Origin: Promethearchaeota archaeon
Lineage (GTDB): Archaea > Asgardarchaeota > Lokiarchaeia > Sigyniarchaeales > SOKP01
Length of the DNA: 45,983 bases
Direction: 5' to 3'
Assembly (NCBI GenBank): GCA_019894885.1
Contig: JAGXNP010000005.1
Location: 1 to 45,983 of the forward strand
Under the pieces are notes generated by a model that made no database searches, was not told the DNA's origin, and saw only the letters and a program-made list of their open reading frames with translations. Below are positions 11,232-19,101 of the stretch, in pieces. The translations under genes were made by a program, and so were the position numbers. Within the stretch, counting starts at the first letter, position 1; each line of letters opens with the position of its first letter.

Positions 11232-12159
11232 TGATTTTATACCTCCTTAGGAATTTGCTGTAGAATGAAGTTACGTATAATCTGATTTTAAAGTAAAATG
11301 CTAAGAACACGAGAGACAATAACGATATGGTTATGATTTCTATGAGGTCGTGATGAATACCAACATAAATATAGACGATAACTATAACGAAGGGCATTTG
11401 AATTAACAGCACGAATACTAAACCTAATAAAGAATTTACAAATTTTTTCTTAAAAATTGTTAAGTCCTCTAAGAACGGTTTCTTACTGCCGATCGAACTC
11501 GTAATATTTTTAAAGTTTTTTACGCTGGAGAGTCGAGAAATAACATAAAAAATGATGTTCCAAATGAGAGGAAATAACCAAGAGACTTTTGTATTAAAAG
11601 TATAAGAGAGGAATACTATATGAACAATGTAATTAACAAATACCATGATATTATAAGGTTGGCTAATAATTTGAGAAGAAGAAATTGCATACTTGAATTT
11701 CTCTTCCGTAGGATCAAAAAAACCAATGGGTTGAAAATAATAATAATAATATACAATATTATACAAGATAATAAAAGAAATTAAAGGTAAAAGCTCAAAG
11801 TAGTTCTCTCCTGGAGTAAGTAACACAAAAATAGGGGTAACGATTAAAGCTAAGATCGTAATTAAGAAGACGATATTAATTCTTGCGGAAGGATTGTTTA
11901 ACTTATTGGAAAAAAAGGGAACTTTCCTGTATTTGTCGAATGCCTTATAAAAGAATAATAAAACAAACATAAAAGTTATAACAGACAACCCAACTGAAAC
12001 ATAAAGGTCTTTACCTATAAAAAAATAAATGAAAAATCCAACAACTGCTATTAATGACGGAACAATCATTAAATAAAAACTAAACCACCAAATTTTCCAA
12101 AGTAATTCGGTTGCCTTTTTGATCTTTTCATCAGAATAGCTGATTTTATTAGATTTCAT
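11221..12159 (-). CDS. Polytopic membrane protein (312 aa), overlapping the start of the giant membrane protein gene
   Basis: ORF with several hydrophobic segments; its 3' end overlaps the next ORF by 11 nt, suggesting translational coupling. Confidence 0.85.
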   Translation of the reverse strand: MKSNKISYSDEKIKKATELLWKIWWFSFYLMIVPSLIAVVGFFIYFFIGKDLYVSVGLSVITFMFVLLFFYKAFDKYRKVPFFSNKLNNPSARINIVFLITILALIVTPIFVLLTPGENYFELLPLISFIILYNIVYYYYYFQPIGFFDPTEEKFKYAISSSQIISQPYNIMVFVNYIVHIVFLSYTFNTKVSWLFPLIWNIIFYVISRLSSVKNFKNITSSIGSKKPFLEDLTIFKKKFVNSLLGLVFVLLIQMPFVIVIVYIYVGIHHDLIEIITISLLSLVFLAFYFKIRLYVTSFYSKFLRRYKINEF

Positions 12160-12310
12160 TTTAACAAAATAGTAATTGAATCTATTCTGAGTTATAAGTA
12201 AATTTTCATTAAAAAATGTTTATACGAAGTAAGGTGTAAAATCAAATAAAATATGGTGAAATTATAACTTAATTGATAAATTACGGTAGAACACGATAAA
12301 AATATGAAAT

Positions 12311-13633
12311 TTATTGAAATTTGGGTAAGAACTCACTCTGTAATTCTTTCATCTCGGTGAAAATTCTTTCTGCTATCTCAAAACTCCCCACATTAGGATC
12401 TATTGCTAATGCATTGATTGCTACTTCTTTGGATTTAGTAAGAATCGCTTCAACGCACAGATCTTGGATACTTGCTTCAATTCGTAGAACAGCTGCAATG
12501 TTTATCGGTAATTTTCCCCATTTAACTCCGCGTATACCCGATTTACTAATTGTTACCGGACACTCAACAATCAAATCTTGTGGTAAATTTTCTATGATTC
12601 CATCGTTTGGAATGTTGACAGCGCTCTCATAGGATGGTTGGTTAGTTATTATCGCTTCAATAATAGGAACTGCACGCTCTCCTGATATTCCTTTTGAGTG
12701 CATACCTTTTTTGAGATATTTTCCCTCTTTAAGTCGCTTATAATTCCTCATAACCTTCCTATAGATTCGTTCACCGTGCTTTTCAGTTCTATTAATCCAA
12801 TCTACCATATCTTGTGTTTCAGTAAATTCCTCACCAAACTGTAAATATTCACCAAGATGATTATCCCCTACATATGGAAAATAACCAAATCTTTTGAAAA
12901 CTTCAAATGTCAATGAAGAGAATTCGAACTTATGTTCTTGTTTTTTAAAATACTCTAGAGCTATTTTGTTAAATTTTGGCATTAAATCCATTCCAGAAGA
13001 GATTTCCTCAAGTCCCATTAAAAATCCAAAATGATTTAATCCATATGGTTTTAGTTTTAAATTCTCTAAGTTTTTATTGAGCATTTGAGGTAAATGGTAA
13101 ATGAGAGCACCAATTTGATGGCATAGCCCAATAAATTTAAGGTTTGGTGTGGTTCTTTTGATGGCTAGGCATACTCTTGCCATTGGATTAGAAAAATTTA
13201 TAAATAAAGCGTTTGGACATATATCTTCGACATCTTTTACAATATCTACAATTGGAGGTACTATTCTAAAAGCATGCATAGTTCCCCCTGGACCACCACA
13301 TTCGCCTAAAATTTGTTTTGACCCGTACTTTCGTGGAATTTTATAATCTTCTCTCCACAATTTAAAGCGATTTCCTACTTCTATGGAATTAATTATGAAA
13401 TCTGCGCCCTTTAATGCATCTCTACGGTTTGTAGTGTGCTCAATAATAAATTTATCGTTGTGGATTTTGTTTTCGGTTGTAATTAATTCATAAATTATAT
13501 TTAAATGTTCTTTATCGATGTCGTGTAATACTATTGTCGATCCATGCAAAAATTCACTTTGAAAGAGATCCAATAACGTAGAAGGTCCAAAAGAGGTACT
13601 GCCTGCTCCTATTAAAACTATTTTACATTTCAT
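12311..13633 (-). CDS. Glycoside hydrolase family 4 protein (alpha-glucosidase/alpha-galactosidase type)
   Basis: N-terminal NAD-binding motif MKCKIVLIGAGSTSFGPSTLLDLF, then GECGGPGGTMHAFRIVPP, FINFSNPMARV and IGLCHQIG, typical of GH4. Confidence 0.92.
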   Translation of the reverse strand: MKCKIVLIGAGSTSFGPSTLLDLFQSEFLHGSTIVLHDIDKEHLNIIYELITTENKIHNDKFIIEHTTNRRDALKGADFIINSIEVGNRFKLWREDYKIPRKYGSKQILGECGGPGGTMHAFRIVPPIVDIVKDVEDICPNALFINFSNPMARVCLAIKRTTPNLKFIGLCHQIGALIYHLPQMLNKNLENLKLKPYGLNHFGFLMGLEEISSGMDLMPKFNKIALEYFKKQEHKFEFSSLTFEVFKRFGYFPYVGDNHLGEYLQFGEEFTETQDMVDWINRTEKHGERIYRKVMRNYKRLKEGKYLKKGMHSKGISGERAVPIIEAIITNQPSYESAVNIPNDGIIENLPQDLIVECPVTISKSGIRGVKWGKLPINIAAVLRIEASIQDLCVEAILTKSKEVAINALAIDPNVGSFEIAERIFTEMKELQSEFLPKFQ

Positions 13634-13837
13634 TATTCTTTAGTATTATTTAAGTAAATTGTATCTATTAGTGGTATAATATCTTCTGTAAAGTTTAATG
13701 AGTTTAAAGCGTTATTGATTACTATTATTAACACTATTGTAAAAGATTTTTCAAATAATAAAACAAATGGGAATTAACACCCACAATATTTATTAGTGTT
13801 CATTTGTTTCATCTTTATAATAATGAATTTTTCACGG

Positions 13838-14040
13838 CATAATACTGATTCATGGGTTGGCTGTAAGAGCGCCAAGATTCCCTTAGTAACAGTATTATGA
13901 AGAGAATAAATCCTTTTTTCTCTCTTTTTCTTTTTAATTGTTTGGATTTATTCTCTGAGTAAAATGTCTTTCAATTAATAAAAAAAGAGGAATAAGGGCC
14001 TAATTCTTACCGTAAATTCTAAAAAAAAGAATGGAGGTGA
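13838..14040 (+). promoter_or_regulatory. Candidate structured RNA leader, copy 1 (stem CATAATACTG/CAGTATTATG; stem AGAGAATAAATCC/GGATTTATTCTCT; Shine-Dalgarno GGAGGTGA)
   Basis: 10-bp stem 13838-13847/13890-13899 enclosing GGG/CCC and TTGGC/GCCAA helices; 13-bp stem 13901-13913/13944-13956; possible SD-pairing TTACC (14007-14011) with GGTGA (14036-14040). TATA-like TTTATAATAA lies about 20 nt upstream. Confidence 0.6.
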
Positions 14041-14048
14041 AAAAAGAA

Positions 14049-14225
14049 TTGGCAGATAAAGTAGATCCTGAATCAATATTGGAGTATTATAAAGATTGGA
14101 ATTCTGATCTAGCCCCTATCATGATGGCTTTTGATATCTCAGATGCCTATCCGGGTCAGATTGAAAGCGAGGATCAAACAAAAATGGCCTATCTGAGACA
14201 AAAATACAAAAAACTGTCTAAATAA
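14049..14225 (+). CDS. Small acidic protein, paralog of the 14673 protein
   Basis: TTG start placed after GGAGGTGA; the track's ATG at 14031 overlaps the SD. Protein (M)ADKVDPESILEYYKDWNSDLAPIMMAFDISDAYPGQIESEDQTKMAYLRQKYKKLSK. Confidence 0.7.
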   Translation: MADKVDPESILEYYKDWNSDLAPIMMAFDISDAYPGQIESEDQTKMAYLRQKYKKLSK

Positions 14226-14458
14226 TTATTTTTTTTCAATTTATTCTTCTCTATTATTTATTAACTCTTAAAGCTAAGATTTTGGAAATTCTCTATTTTT
14301 ACAATTTCTAGGTTAATTAAATTGATATATATTCAGTTTCAGATGACCTTAAAAATTATTACTATAAATTCATTATATTCAGATGATTTTTTATAAAATA
14401 GGGATAATAAGTGAAACATTTAAATAGCATCATCGTTATATTTATTCTAATGATCTCA

Positions 14459-14667
14459 AATAATACTACTAAATATTCAATTGTAAGAGTTATAAGCCCT
14501 TTATTAGTTGTAGTATTAGTATTATTATTATAGATGAGAGCCGATCCTTCTCGATCTTCTTTTTAATTTTTTCTTGGATTTGCTCTCTCATCAAAGAATT
14601 TATATATAATTAAATTGAGATCATAAAGGATTCCGGCACCTCAGGATAAGTAAAAAAAAAGGAGGTG
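14459..14667 (+). promoter_or_regulatory. Candidate structured RNA leader, copy 2 (stem TAATACTAC/GTAGTATTA; stem GATGAGAG/CTCTCATC; Shine-Dalgarno GGAGGTGA)
   Basis: 9-bp stem 14461-14469/14510-14518; 8-bp stem 14533-14540/14585-14592 plus ATCC/GGAT; CACCTC (14637-14642) perfectly complements GAGGTG (14662-14667). Shares GTAAGAG, GATCCTT/AATCCTT, CTTTTTAATT and GGATTT blocks with copy 1 in the same order. Confidence 0.6.
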
Positions 14668-14672
14668 AAAAA

Positions 14673-14879
14673 ATGGAAAAAGAAGTTATTGATAAAATTG
14701 AAAATCAGATTACCTTAGAAAATAATATGACCCCTATAAAGGAAGAAAACAAACACACTAACGAAAGTACCTTCTGGAAATATCTAGATTATTCAAACTG
14801 GATTCCAGGAGAAATTGAAGTTGAGGAAGAAATCAATAAAGATTATGATTGGTGGAAAAGAAAATCTATTAAGAAATAG
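14673..14879 (+). CDS. Small acidic protein, paralog of the 14049 protein
   Basis: Strong SD GGAGGTGA then ATG; C-terminus LDYSNWIPGEIEVEEEINKDYDWWKRKSIKK aligns with FDISDAYPGQIESEDQTKMAYLRQKYKKLSK of the upstream small protein. Confidence 0.75.
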   Translation: MEKEVIDKIENQITLENNMTPIKEENKHTNESTFWKYLDYSNWIPGEIEVEEEINKDYDWWKRKSIKK

Positions 14880-14896
14880 TCAAAAATTAAAGTTTC

Positions 14897-16072
14897 CTAA
14901 TTGAGAGTTCTTTCTATTCTTTCTAAGGCTTCTTTTAATTTTTCAATTGGTTGGGTTAAAGCGAATCTTACAAAACCTTCTCCATAAGTGCCAAAGCCCG
15001 TACCGGGAGTTAGGATTACGCCTTCGTTAATTAACTTTTTAACGAACTCCATGCTATTTGTTTCTCCTTCCGGTATACGAGTCCAGACATAAAAAGTCGC
15101 TTTAGGCTTGTCCGTGTTCCAACCGATATCATTAAGACCCTTTACTAAAACATCGCGCCTTTCCTCATATATTTTTACATTATCTCTTACGATTTTAGGT
15201 TTTTCTTCTGATTTATATTCATTTAAACCTTTTATTACAGCTTTTTGGATAAAAACTGGGCATCCCGAATCAATGTGAGACTTAACCTTCCTTAATCCAC
15301 TAATAATATCCTTATCCCCCACTGCCCATCCGCACCTAAATCCTGTCATGCAGAACATTTTTGACGAGCTATTAATTTCTACGTGATTCTGATCTATCTG
15401 CAAAAGCGATGGAGCGATATAATCCTCGTAAGTGAATTCTGAATACGGATTGTCATAGACAATGATGAAATTATAATCCTCTGCGTTATCTACGGCTTCT
15501 TTTAGAAATTCTTTCGTTGCTATTGCGCCAGTTGGATTATTTGGGTAATTTAAATACATTAATTTAGCTTTTTTTAAGATTTTACTTTCAATAACTTCAA
15601 AATTGGGTAAAAAGTCATTTTCTCTTAGTAAAGGAATCGAAAATATTTTTCCATCACATAATTTAGTGGCACCATTTTCATATACGGGATAACCGGGATT
15701 AGGGCATAATACAATATCTCCGGGATTAACAAACACTCTAGCGATATTAGCTACTCCCTCCTTTCCTCCTATTAGATTAGTTACTTCATCATTAGCATCA
15801 AATTTTAAATTAAATCTGACATCATACCACTTCTGTACAGCCTCTCTAAAATCTTGTTCTCCCTTACTTGATGGGTAATTTTGATTTTCGGGGATTTTTA
15901 CTTGATTAATTAGTTCATTAATAATCATCTCTGGAGTCGTTAAATCCGGGTCACCTATCCCTAAGGGGATGAAGTCTATTCCTTCCTTTTTCTTTTCATT
16001 GATTAGTTGCTCAATTTCAGCGAATATGTATCCTGGTAACTTGTTAATCCTATTTGCATATTTTATTTTAAT
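14897..16072 (-). CDS. dapL: LL-diaminopimelate aminotransferase-like class I aminotransferase, probable non-canonical ATT start
   Basis: The track ORF (14897..15928) lacks the family N-terminus. In-frame upstream sequence IKIKYANRINKLPGYIFAEIEQLINEKKKEGIDFIPLGIGDPDLTTPE matches the DapL-type N-terminus, with TAA directly upstream of ATT (16070-16072). Confidence 0.85.
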   Translation of the reverse strand: MKIKYANRINKLPGYIFAEIEQLINEKKKEGIDFIPLGIGDPDLTTPEMIINELINQVKIPENQNYPSSKGEQDFREAVQKWYDVRFNLKFDANDEVTNLIGGKEGVANIARVFVNPGDIVLCPNPGYPVYENGATKLCDGKIFSIPLLRENDFLPNFEVIESKILKKAKLMYLNYPNNPTGAIATKEFLKEAVDNAEDYNFIIVYDNPYSEFTYEDYIAPSLLQIDQNHVEINSSSKMFCMTGFRCGWAVGDKDIISGLRKVKSHIDSGCPVFIQKAVIKGLNEYKSEEKPKIVRDNVKIYEERRDVLVKGLNDIGWNTDKPKATFYVWTRIPEGETNSMEFVKKLINEGVILTPGTGFGTYGEGFVRFALTQPIEKLKEALERIERTLN

Positions 16073-16307
16073 TTAAAACACCAAGCAAATTTTAGTAAAT
16101 AAAAAATTGTATTAACTCATTCACAAATAGATAAAAATCTTATGAAATAGATTAAGTAAAAATGAATTACCTTTATACATAAAACGCGAAATTTTTTTCG
16201 TAGAATTCAGCTTAGTTTATATTCTATAATCAATGAATTAAAATCTAAATTTATTATTATTAACACTAAATGAATAATTATTTGAAAAAAGAGGTAGCTT
16301 ACACTAA

Positions 16308-16721
16308 ATGGGTCGTCATACGAGGTTAAGACAGGTCAAAGATCCTCCACAAAATTTCTATTTTCAATCTGAAAATGACAACTCATCAATCGGATTAAAT
16401 ATCGCAGAATTCGAAGCCTTAAGGTTAAAACATTACATTTCTTTAACCCAAAAAAGTTCCGCTGATACCATGGGAGTGTCCCAACCTACATTTTCGCGAA
16501 TTTTAGAGAAAGCTCACGAAAAACTTACGCAAGCCCTAATAGAAGGAAAAGATATCCGTGTTTATGGAGGGAAAGTTAATCTTAAGCAAGATTATAAAGG
16601 TTACGGATGTTTAAATTGTGATGAAGAATGGGAAGATGAATTAGCTTCTAAAAATCGCAAAGTAAACTGCCACAATTGTAACAGTAAAAAAGTCTATTTT
16701 TTAGTAAGAGAACCCCTCTAA
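16308..16721 (+). CDS. DUF134 family DNA-binding protein with C-terminal zinc-ribbon-like motif
   Basis: GLNIAEFEALRLKHYISLTQKSSADTMGVSQPTFSRILEKAHEKL is the DUF134 HTH core; C-terminal CLNCDEE...CHNC. Confidence 0.9.
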   Translation: MGRHTRLRQVKDPPQNFYFQSENDNSSIGLNIAEFEALRLKHYISLTQKSSADTMGVSQPTFSRILEKAHEKLTQALIEGKDIRVYGGKVNLKQDYKGYGCLNCDEEWEDELASKNRKVNCHNCNSKKVYFLVREPL

Positions 16722-16851
16722 TAATATATAACTATGAAGCTGAAGCGTAAAAAAAAGCTTTACCTTTACTTAAACACAGAATTTTAATTAAATTAAAAAC
16801 TTATCAATTTAATTATTTTTAAAAAATTTCATTTTGGGAAGATGAAAATTA

Positions 16852-17961
16852 GTGGATAAAGAACATAATAAAGTATGGTATAAAGCAGCGCTAACTATAA
16901 TCAAAGCAGGACAACTTCCTATGGTAGTTAATGATGATCTTATTGAATTATTGAGACTGATAATGACTGATGAACAAGCTGAGTTTATAACAGTTTTCAG
17001 AAAACCTTCGCTAAGCATTGATCAGTTAAAAGACAAAACTAATTTGGATGAGGAAGCTTTAACACAGACTTTAAACGCTCTAATGGACAACGGAATTATC
17101 GTTGGCGTTCTTAGTAGGAGATCGGGTATTATGGTGTATAGACTTCTTGGACCGTTCCCCGGCCTTTTTGAAATGCAGTTCATGAGAGGAGAAACGGGAG
17201 AAAAACAAAAGAAACTTGCACAAATTTTCGACAATATTTTTAAGGAATTAAGTAAAGGAACTCAAAATAATTACGAAAATATCGTAGAACAATATAAAAA
17301 TTACCCTCCAATAACAAGAGTTGTCCCTGTTGAAGAGGAAATAAAAGATGTTCCTGTTGATAAGATATTACCTTATGAAGAAGCTTCTAGAATAGTAGAA
17401 AAGTATGATGATATCGCTCTAGTTCATTGTTACTGTAGACATGAAAAGGATTTACTTGAACACTCTTGTAGCGTAACAAATGAGAGATTAAATTGTTTTT
17501 TATTAGGAAAAAGCGCACAATTTGCTATTAAACATAATTTTGGTAAATCAATATCGAAAAAGGACGCAAAATCAATAATAAATAATGCGTCTGATGAAGG
17601 CCTCGTTCACAAGGCATTCCATGTTCACCTTAAACCAGAATTAGACGAAGAAGCCCTCTGCAATTGCTGTCGCTGTTGCTGTGGTATATTCTCATTGTTT
17701 TGGGAGGGTATTTCGCCGTACCATTGCTATACAAGTTATTTAGCGGAAGTTGACGAGGATTCTTGCGTTGGATGTGGTACATGTGTAAAGAAGTGCCCTA
17801 TGGAAGCAATTGATTTGGTCGAAAATATTGCATCAATTAATAGTAGTAGATGTATAGGCTGCGGTGTATGTGTTCACCATTGTCCCGAAGAAGCAATGAA
17901 ATTAAAAAGAACAGGGAATCGGGAAGTCTTTGTACCCCCTCCAAAAATAAAAACAACTTAA
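16852..17961 (+). CDS. Winged-HTH / Cys-cluster / 2x[4Fe-4S] ferredoxin-domain protein, paralog 1
   Basis: GTG start; N-terminal HTH-like region; CYCRH...CNCCRCCC cluster; two CxxCxxCxxxCP motifs (CVGCGTCVKKCP, CIGCGVCVHHCP). Confidence 0.9.
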   Translation: MDKEHNKVWYKAALTIIKAGQLPMVVNDDLIELLRLIMTDEQAEFITVFRKPSLSIDQLKDKTNLDEEALTQTLNALMDNGIIVGVLSRRSGIMVYRLLGPFPGLFEMQFMRGETGEKQKKLAQIFDNIFKELSKGTQNNYENIVEQYKNYPPITRVVPVEEEIKDVPVDKILPYEEASRIVEKYDDIALVHCYCRHEKDLLEHSCSVTNERLNCFLLGKSAQFAIKHNFGKSISKKDAKSIINNASDEGLVHKAFHVHLKPELDEEALCNCCRCCCGIFSLFWEGISPYHCYTSYLAEVDEDSCVGCGTCVKKCPMEAIDLVENIASINSSRCIGCGVCVHHCPEEAMKLKRTGNREVFVPPPKIKTT

Positions 17962-17978
17962 AAAATAAGGTTTAATAA

Positions 17979-19073
17979 ATGACAGAAAAATCTTGGTACC
18001 AACTAGCTAGAACTATCCTTAGGGCAGGAGGACCTCCCGTCCCTATCAACGATACGCTTTTAGACTTAATAAAGCTGTTAATTAATGAAGAACAGTTAAA
18101 GTTCCTTTTAAATTTTAGAAAACCTATGAACCTCGACCAAATTAAATCCAAAATAAATCTTGAGAATTTCAAATTAAATGAAATGCTTAACGATTTAATG
18201 GATATAGGAATGATAACAGGTATACCCAGTAGAAATACTGGTATAATGGTTTATAGATTAGTTGGTTTTCTACCAGGATTACTAGAATTTACTCTTATGC
18301 GTGGTGAAACTGGACTAAAACAACGGAAAATTGCTGCTTTATGGGATAAATTGTTTAAGGAAGAAGCAATTATAACTCAGAAAAATTACGAAGTCGTAAT
18401 GAAGGCATTTAAAGATGCTCCACCAATTGATAGGGTAGTCCCTATTGACCGTCAAATTGACCCACCTGAAGATATGGTAATACCTGAGGATGATATAAGA
18501 AAAATTATAGAGAAATATGACATTATAGGCGTATCCTATTGCTATTGTAGACATCTTAAAGATTTATTGGATGAACCATGTAAGATAAATGCTCCAAGGA
18601 AAAATTGCTTAAGTTTTGGTAGAACAGCAAAGTTTGCTATCGATCATCAATTTGCTGAACAAATCTCGAAAAAAGAAGCAACAAAAATAATTGAAGAGGC
18701 AGAGGAATTAGGATTAGTTCATAAAGCTTTTCACATAAAGGGAGATCCCACAAATAATGAACTAGCAATTTGTAATTGCTGCAAATGTTGTTGCGGAAAC
18801 CTTCAAGCGTTTTATTCTGGCACATCTCCAACTCATACATATACTTCTTATATCGCCAACATAAACGAAAACGATTGCGTTGGATGTGGTACATGTTTGG
18901 ATGTTTGCCCAATGAATTCAATAGAATTAGAAGATACAACCGCCTTAGTTAATGAGGAAAGATGTTTTGGATGTGGAGTATGTGCTAGTACATGTCCTGA
19001 GAACGCAATAGAATTACGAAAAACAGGACTTAGGAAAGTTTTTATTGCTGCTCCTAAAGTTTCATTATCCTAA
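17979..19073 (+). CDS. Winged-HTH / Cys-cluster / 2x[4Fe-4S] ferredoxin-domain protein, paralog 2
   Basis: Same architecture as the preceding gene: CYCRH...CNCCKCCC and CVGCGTCLDVCP/CFGCGVCASTCP. Confidence 0.9.
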   Translation: MTEKSWYQLARTILRAGGPPVPINDTLLDLIKLLINEEQLKFLLNFRKPMNLDQIKSKINLENFKLNEMLNDLMDIGMITGIPSRNTGIMVYRLVGFLPGLLEFTLMRGETGLKQRKIAALWDKLFKEEAIITQKNYEVVMKAFKDAPPIDRVVPIDRQIDPPEDMVIPEDDIRKIIEKYDIIGVSYCYCRHLKDLLDEPCKINAPRKNCLSFGRTAKFAIDHQFAEQISKKEATKIIEEAEELGLVHKAFHIKGDPTNNELAICNCCKCCCGNLQAFYSGTSPTHTYTSYIANINENDCVGCGTCLDVCPMNSIELEDTTALVNEERCFGCGVCASTCPENAIELRKTGLRKVFIAAPKVSLS

Positions 19074-19101
19074 AATTATTCCTTTCTGTTATTTAGATAT
19101 T

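Noticed and set aside
14031-14048. ATG at 14031 as the start of the small protein
   Set aside because: It overlaps the GGAGGTGA Shine-Dalgarno sequence; TTG at 14049 has proper spacing and parallels the downstream paralog.
18339-18939. Minus-strand ORFs opposite the ferredoxin paralog
   Set aside because: Antisense to a well-conserved Fe-S protein; composition reflects the complementary strand.
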